DNA of 8,385 bases from JAJUFS01 sp964599565 (GTDB taxonomy: Bacteria > Pseudomonadota > Gammaproteobacteria > Natronospirales > JAJUFS01): contig CAZRFE010000089.1 in the NCBI GenBank assembly GCA_964599565.1, positions 1 to 8,385 of the forward strand, read 5' to 3'. Made by a program: the position numbers and the translations under genes. Under the pieces are notes generated by a model, which was not told the DNA's origin, ran no database searches, and saw only the letters and a list, made by a program, of their open reading frames with translations. This document shows, in pieces, positions 6,158 to 8,385 of this stretch. The first letter of the stretch is position 1. The number at the start of each line of letters is the position of its first letter.

Positions 6158-7497
6158 GCGCTCGCCGCGGCCGCGAGCGCCAGGCGACCGCGCAGCGAGT
6201 TGGGCATGTTCTCCGTGATCACGACATCCACGAAGTGCCCGATGAGCGACGCCGGGCCGTCGAAGTTCACCCACCGGTTGTTGTCGGTGCGTCCGGCGAG
6301 CTGGCGCGGATTCTTCGTCGAGGGACGCTCGACGAGCACGCGCTGCGTCGTGCCCACCATCGCCGCGGTGTATTCCTGGTTGAACTGCTGGATGCGCGCC
6401 TGCAGCTTCGCCAGGCGCTGCTGCTTTTCGTCGTAGGTCACATCATCCTCGAACGACGCCGCCGGCGTGCCGGGACGCCTCGAGTAGATGAAGCTGAACG
6501 CCTGGTCGAACTTCACGTCATCGATGAGCTTCATCGTCTGCTCGAAATCCTTCACCGCCTCGCCCGGAAAACCGACGATGAAGTCGGAGGAAAGCGAGAT
6601 GTCGGGACGCGCTTCGCGCAGGCGGCGAATCTTCTGCTTGTATTCGAGCATCGTGTGGCCGCGTTTCATCGCAGCAAGAATCCGGTCGGAACCGGACTGC
6701 ACGGGAAGATGCAGGTAGCTTGCAAGCTTCGGCACGTCGCGGAACGCTTCGATGAGGCTGTCGGAGAATTCCAGCGGATGCGAGGTCGTGAAGCGGATGC
6801 GCTCGATGCCGTCGATTTCCGCAACGTAGCGGATCAGCAGAGCGAGATCGCACAGCGTGCCATCGTGCATGGCGCCGCGATAGGCATTCACGTTCTGGCC
6901 GAGCAGCGTCACTTCCTTCACGCCCTGCGCGGCGAGCTGGACGACTTCCGCGATGACGTCGTCGAACGGCCGGCTGACTTCCTCGCCCCGCGTGTATGGC
7001 ACCACGCAGAAGGTGCAGTACTTCGAGCAGCCTTCCATGATCGAGACGAACGCCGTCGGGCCTTCCGCGCGCGGTGCGGGCAGGTGATCGAACTTCTCGA
7101 TTTCCGGGAAGCTGATGTCGACGACCGCGCGCTTCTCGCGTCTTGCGGCATCGATCATCTCGGGCAGGCGGTGAATCGTCTGCGGACCGAACACAAGGTC
7201 CACGAATGGCGCGCGCTTCACGATACCTTCGCCTTCCTGGCTCGCCACGCAGCCGCCCACGCCGATCACGAGATGCGGCTTCTCCTGCTTCCAGGATTTC
7301 CAGCGGCCGAGCTGCGAAAACACCTTCTCCTGCGCCTTCTCGCGCACGGAACAGGTATTGAGCAGGATGACGTCCGCGTCTTCCGGCGCGTCAACGGGTT
7401 CCAGCGCGTGCGATTCCCGCAGCACGTCCAGCATGCGGGCGGAATCGTACTCGTTCATCTGGCAACCGAAGGTCTGGACGTAAAGCTTTCCGGGCAT
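6154..7497 (-). CDS. miaB: tRNA-2-methylthio-N6-dimethylallyladenosine synthase MiaB
   Basis: Radical SAM methylthiotransferase that converts i6A37 to ms2i6A37 in tRNAs reading UNN codons, improving codon-anticodon pairing. At 447 residues it has full family length. The N-terminal UPF0004 domain carries the three cysteines of the auxiliary cluster, C12 (TFGCQMNEYDS), C49 (NTCSVREKA) and C83 (GGCVA). The radical SAM motif CSKYCTFC gives C157, C161 and C164, preceded by SIMEG and followed by VVPYTRG. LLGQNVNAY, TSHPLEF, HLPVQSGS and DFIVGFPGE are classic for MiaB, and a TRAM domain fills about residues 375-440. The ATG at 7497 has GGGAA (7503-7507) five bases upstream. It is the first gene of the tightly packed run; its stop overlaps the ybeZ start. 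A hairpin abuts its ribosome-binding site. Confidence 0.98.
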   Translation of the reverse strand: MPGKLYVQTFGCQMNEYDSARMLDVLRESHALEPVDAPEDADVILLNTCSVREKAQEKVFSQLGRWKSWKQEKPHLVIGVGGCVASQEGEGIVKRAPFVDLVFGPQTIHRLPEMIDAARREKRAVVDISFPEIEKFDHLPAPRAEGPTAFVSIMEGCSKYCTFCVVPYTRGEEVSRPFDDVIAEVVQLAAQGVKEVTLLGQNVNAYRGAMHDGTLCDLALLIRYVAEIDGIERIRFTTSHPLEFSDSLIEAFRDVPKLASYLHLPVQSGSDRILAAMKRGHTMLEYKQKIRRLREARPDISLSSDFIVGFPGEAVKDFEQTMKLIDDVKFDQAFSFIYSRRPGTPAASFEDDVTYDEKQQRLAKLQARIQQFNQEYTAAMVGTTQRVLVERPSTKNPRQLAGRTDNNRWVNFDGPASLIGHFVDVVITENMPNSLRGRLALAAAASA

Positions 7498-7507
7498 CGA
7501 CGTTCCC

Positions 7508-7534
7508 GCTCCGGCACGGCCGGAGCAATCTCCG
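7508..7534 (-). promoter_or_regulatory. Strong hairpin with competing alternative stem in miaB leader
   Basis: The minus strand has GCTCCGGC-CGT-GCCGGAGC, a perfect eight-base-pair stem (7526-7508) directly next to the miaB ribosome-binding site GGGAA (7507-7503). Immediately 5', CGGAG-ATTG-CTCCG (7534-7521) can form a five-base-pair stem that uses the same CTCCG, so the two cannot coexist. No T-tract follows, so it is not an ordinary terminator. A translation-control or RNA-stability role is possible but unproven. Confidence 0.35.
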
Positions 7535-7564
7535 AAAATTTCTCAAGGAACTGAATAGTTTACA

Positions 7565-7588
7565 GGCTGGGAGGATGGCGCTCCAGCC
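7565..7588 (-). terminator. Stem-loop after the dehydratase stop, possible weak terminator
   Basis: On the minus strand GGCTGGAG pairs with CTCCCAGCC around a seven-base loop, with one bulged C. It starts 13 bases past the TAA of the dehydratase gene. The following bases (TGTAAACTATT) are only moderately T-rich, with no real T-tract. It may be a weak or Rho-assisted terminator, or a 3'-end protecting hairpin. The stem is directly visible; the function is inferred. Confidence 0.35.
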
Positions 7589-7601
7589 ACATCAGGGAAG
7601 G

Positions 7602-8385
7602 TTACTGGACGATGCGAAGCTGCGGCTGGCGGCCTTTCGACGTGTCCGGCGTGGCGGTGCGGAATTCGGGAACAAGGTTGCGCAGGCAACTCACTGTCGC
7701 CTGTGCGTCGCCCTGCCGCACGATGCGTTCGAGCGCGTCGATCCCGGCGGCAATGCCGGCAAGGTCCGCGGCGAAGCTGCTGGCCTGCAGCAGCTTCGGA
7801 TGCGGTGTCGGCAGCAGCTCTTCCCGCTCGTAGAACAGCTCCTCGTGCAGCTTCTCGCCGGGGCGAAGGCCGGTGTAGGTGATGCGAATGTCCTTGCCCG
7901 GCGTCTTGCCCGCAAGCCGGATCATCTTCTCCGCCAGCTCGCGGATGCGGATCGGCTGGCCCATGTCCATCACGAGAATCTCGCCGCCCTTGCCGATGAC
8001 GGCCGCATGCAGGATGAGGCTGACCGCCTCGCGAATGGTCATGAAATAGCGCGTGACATCCGGATCCGTGACGGTGACGGGACCGCCGTTTCGAATCTGT
8101 TCCTCGAACAGCGGCACGACCGACCCGCAGGACGCGAGAACGTTGCCGAACCGCGTGGTGACGAACTGTGTTTCGCACGTGCGGCCGAGATTCTGGCAGT
8201 ACAGCTCGGCGACGCGCTTGGTCGCGCCCATCACGCTGGTCGGATTGACGGTCTTGTCCGTGGAGATCAGCACGAACCGCTCGACATCGTGGCGCACGGC
8301 GGCATCGGCGACGATCTTCGTGCCGAGCACGTTGTTCTCCACCGCCTGGGCGGGATTCTCCTCGAGGATCGGCACGTGCTTGTAT
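7602..8385 (-). CDS. CapD/WbpM-type nucleotide-sugar 4,6-dehydratase, C-terminal part (N-terminus outside window)
   Basis: The last 260 residues of a short-chain dehydrogenase-fold polysaccharide biosynthesis protein, probably a UDP-GlcNAc (or similar UDP-sugar) 4,6-dehydratase feeding O-antigen or capsule sugar synthesis. The reading frame is open to the window edge, and its first visible residues YKHVPILEENP belong to the conserved core, so the GTG at 8375 is an internal valine codon. Features in order are NNVLGTKIVADAA, FVLISTDKTVNPTSVMGATKR, TTRFGNVLASCGSVVPLF, VTDPDVTRYFMT, EILVMDMGQPIRI and YTGLRPGEKLHEEL. The usual catalytic Tyr of the YxxxK motif is Met (MGATK), as in WbpM-type enzymes. 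Large family members carry N-terminal membrane helices and a first Rossmann domain; whether this one does cannot be seen. It ends with TAA at 7604-7602. The specific sugar product cannot be assigned. Confidence 0.88.
   Translation of the reverse strand, partial: YKHVPILEENPAQAVENNVLGTKIVADAAVRHDVERFVLISTDKTVNPTSVMGATKRVAELYCQNLGRTCETQFVTTRFGNVLASCGSVVPLFEEQIRNGGPVTVTDPDVTRYFMTIREAVSLILHAAVIGKGGEILVMDMGQPIRIRELAEKMIRLAGKTPGKDIRITYTGLRPGEKLHEELFYEREELLPTPHPKLLQASSFAADLAGIAAGIDALERIVRQGDAQATVSCLRNLVPEFRTATPDTSKGRQPQLRIVQ

Larger units (their letters stand above)
7498..7601. other. Intergenic region between dehydratase gene and miaB
   Basis: This 104-base stretch is the only sizeable gap in the window. 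Read on the minus strand it holds, in order, a stem-loop soon after the dehydratase stop (7588-7565), a more A/T-rich segment (about 7564-7535), a pair of mutually exclusive hairpins (7534-7508) and the miaB ribosome-binding site (7507-7503). I do not see a convincing -35/-10 pair. The A/T-rich segment is where a miaB promoter would most plausibly sit, but read-through from upstream is also possible. Confidence 0.7.

Noticed and set aside
6158..6274. N-terminal extension of ybeZ by 39 codons
   Set aside because: It lies wholly inside miaB in another frame, is Arg/Gly-rich, and is not part of the YbeZ N-terminus.
5216..6436. Plus-strand open frame opposite ybeZ (406 codons)
   Set aside because: It is the mirror of a clear P-loop ATPase gene and shows no protein-like features.
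6061..7554. Long open frame on the plus strand opposite miaB and the ybeZ 5' end (497 codons)
   Set aside because: It is a GC-bias shadow: the composition is Arg/His/Glu-rich with no domain-like motifs, and the opposite strand encodes an unmistakable MiaB.
7542..7564. Possible promoter elements (TTGAGA, TAAACT) before miaB
   Set aside because: No pair with acceptable match and spacing could be found; each is an isolated weak resemblance.
8373..8375. GTG as start codon of a 257-residue dehydratase
   Set aside because: The frame continues to the window edge with conserved YKH before the valine, and the fragment lacks the NAD-binding N-terminus, so the gene is truncated by the window rather than short.
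1..8385. Mobile elements, CRISPR arrays, tRNA or rRNA genes, toxin-antitoxin or defence genes
   Set aside because: I found no transposase, no regularly spaced repeats, no tRNA-like cloverleaf and no defence-type proteins; coding sequence fills almost the whole window.

Overview
The window is a compact, GC-rich block of bacterial chromosome. All eight genes lie on the minus strand, so transcription runs from high to low coordinates. The core gene order is miaB, ybeZ (PhoH family), ybeY, corC/ybeX, lnt, then leuS. This is the conserved gammaproteobacterial miaB-ybeZYX-lnt neighbourhood with leuS downstream. Together with the presence of lnt, it points to a Gram-negative proteobacterium. The leucyl-tRNA synthetase has the NWDP...GRGWRTG form of its zinc-binding region, with the usual cysteines replaced. 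I associate this form with betaproteobacteria and early-branching gammaproteobacteria such as Xanthomonas relatives, so a high-GC, non-enteric gammaproteobacterium is the best guess. No species is claimed.

Layout from right to left. At 8385-7602 is the C-terminal part of a nucleotide-sugar 4,6-dehydratase of the CapD/WbpM type, cut by the window edge. It probably marks the end of a surface-polysaccharide locus. A gap of about 100 bases (7601-7498) follows. It holds a stem-loop just after the dehydratase stop, and a strong hairpin with a competing alternative directly before the miaB ribosome-binding site. From 7497 to the left edge the genes run almost without gaps: miaB/ybeZ, ybeZ/ybeY and lnt/ligase overlap by four bases (GTGA), ybeY-corC and corC-lnt are 5 and 10 bases apart, and the ligase/leuS overlap is eight bases. 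This looks like one transcription unit with translational coupling.

Functionally the unit mixes RNA and translation work (MiaB tRNA thiomethylation, YbeY rRNA maturation and quality control, its PhoH-type ATPase partner YbeZ, LeuRS charging) with cell-envelope work (CorC, Lnt lipoprotein acylation, and a 12-helix O-antigen ligase/polymerase-like protein). The last gene is the unexpected element. It sits between lnt and leuS, overlaps both, and carries an extra domain of about 150 residues in its large extracytoplasmic loop that I do not recognise. That protein is the best candidate for something undescribed. The remainder is well-known housekeeping sequence. I see no mobile elements, CRISPR arrays, tRNA or rRNA genes.
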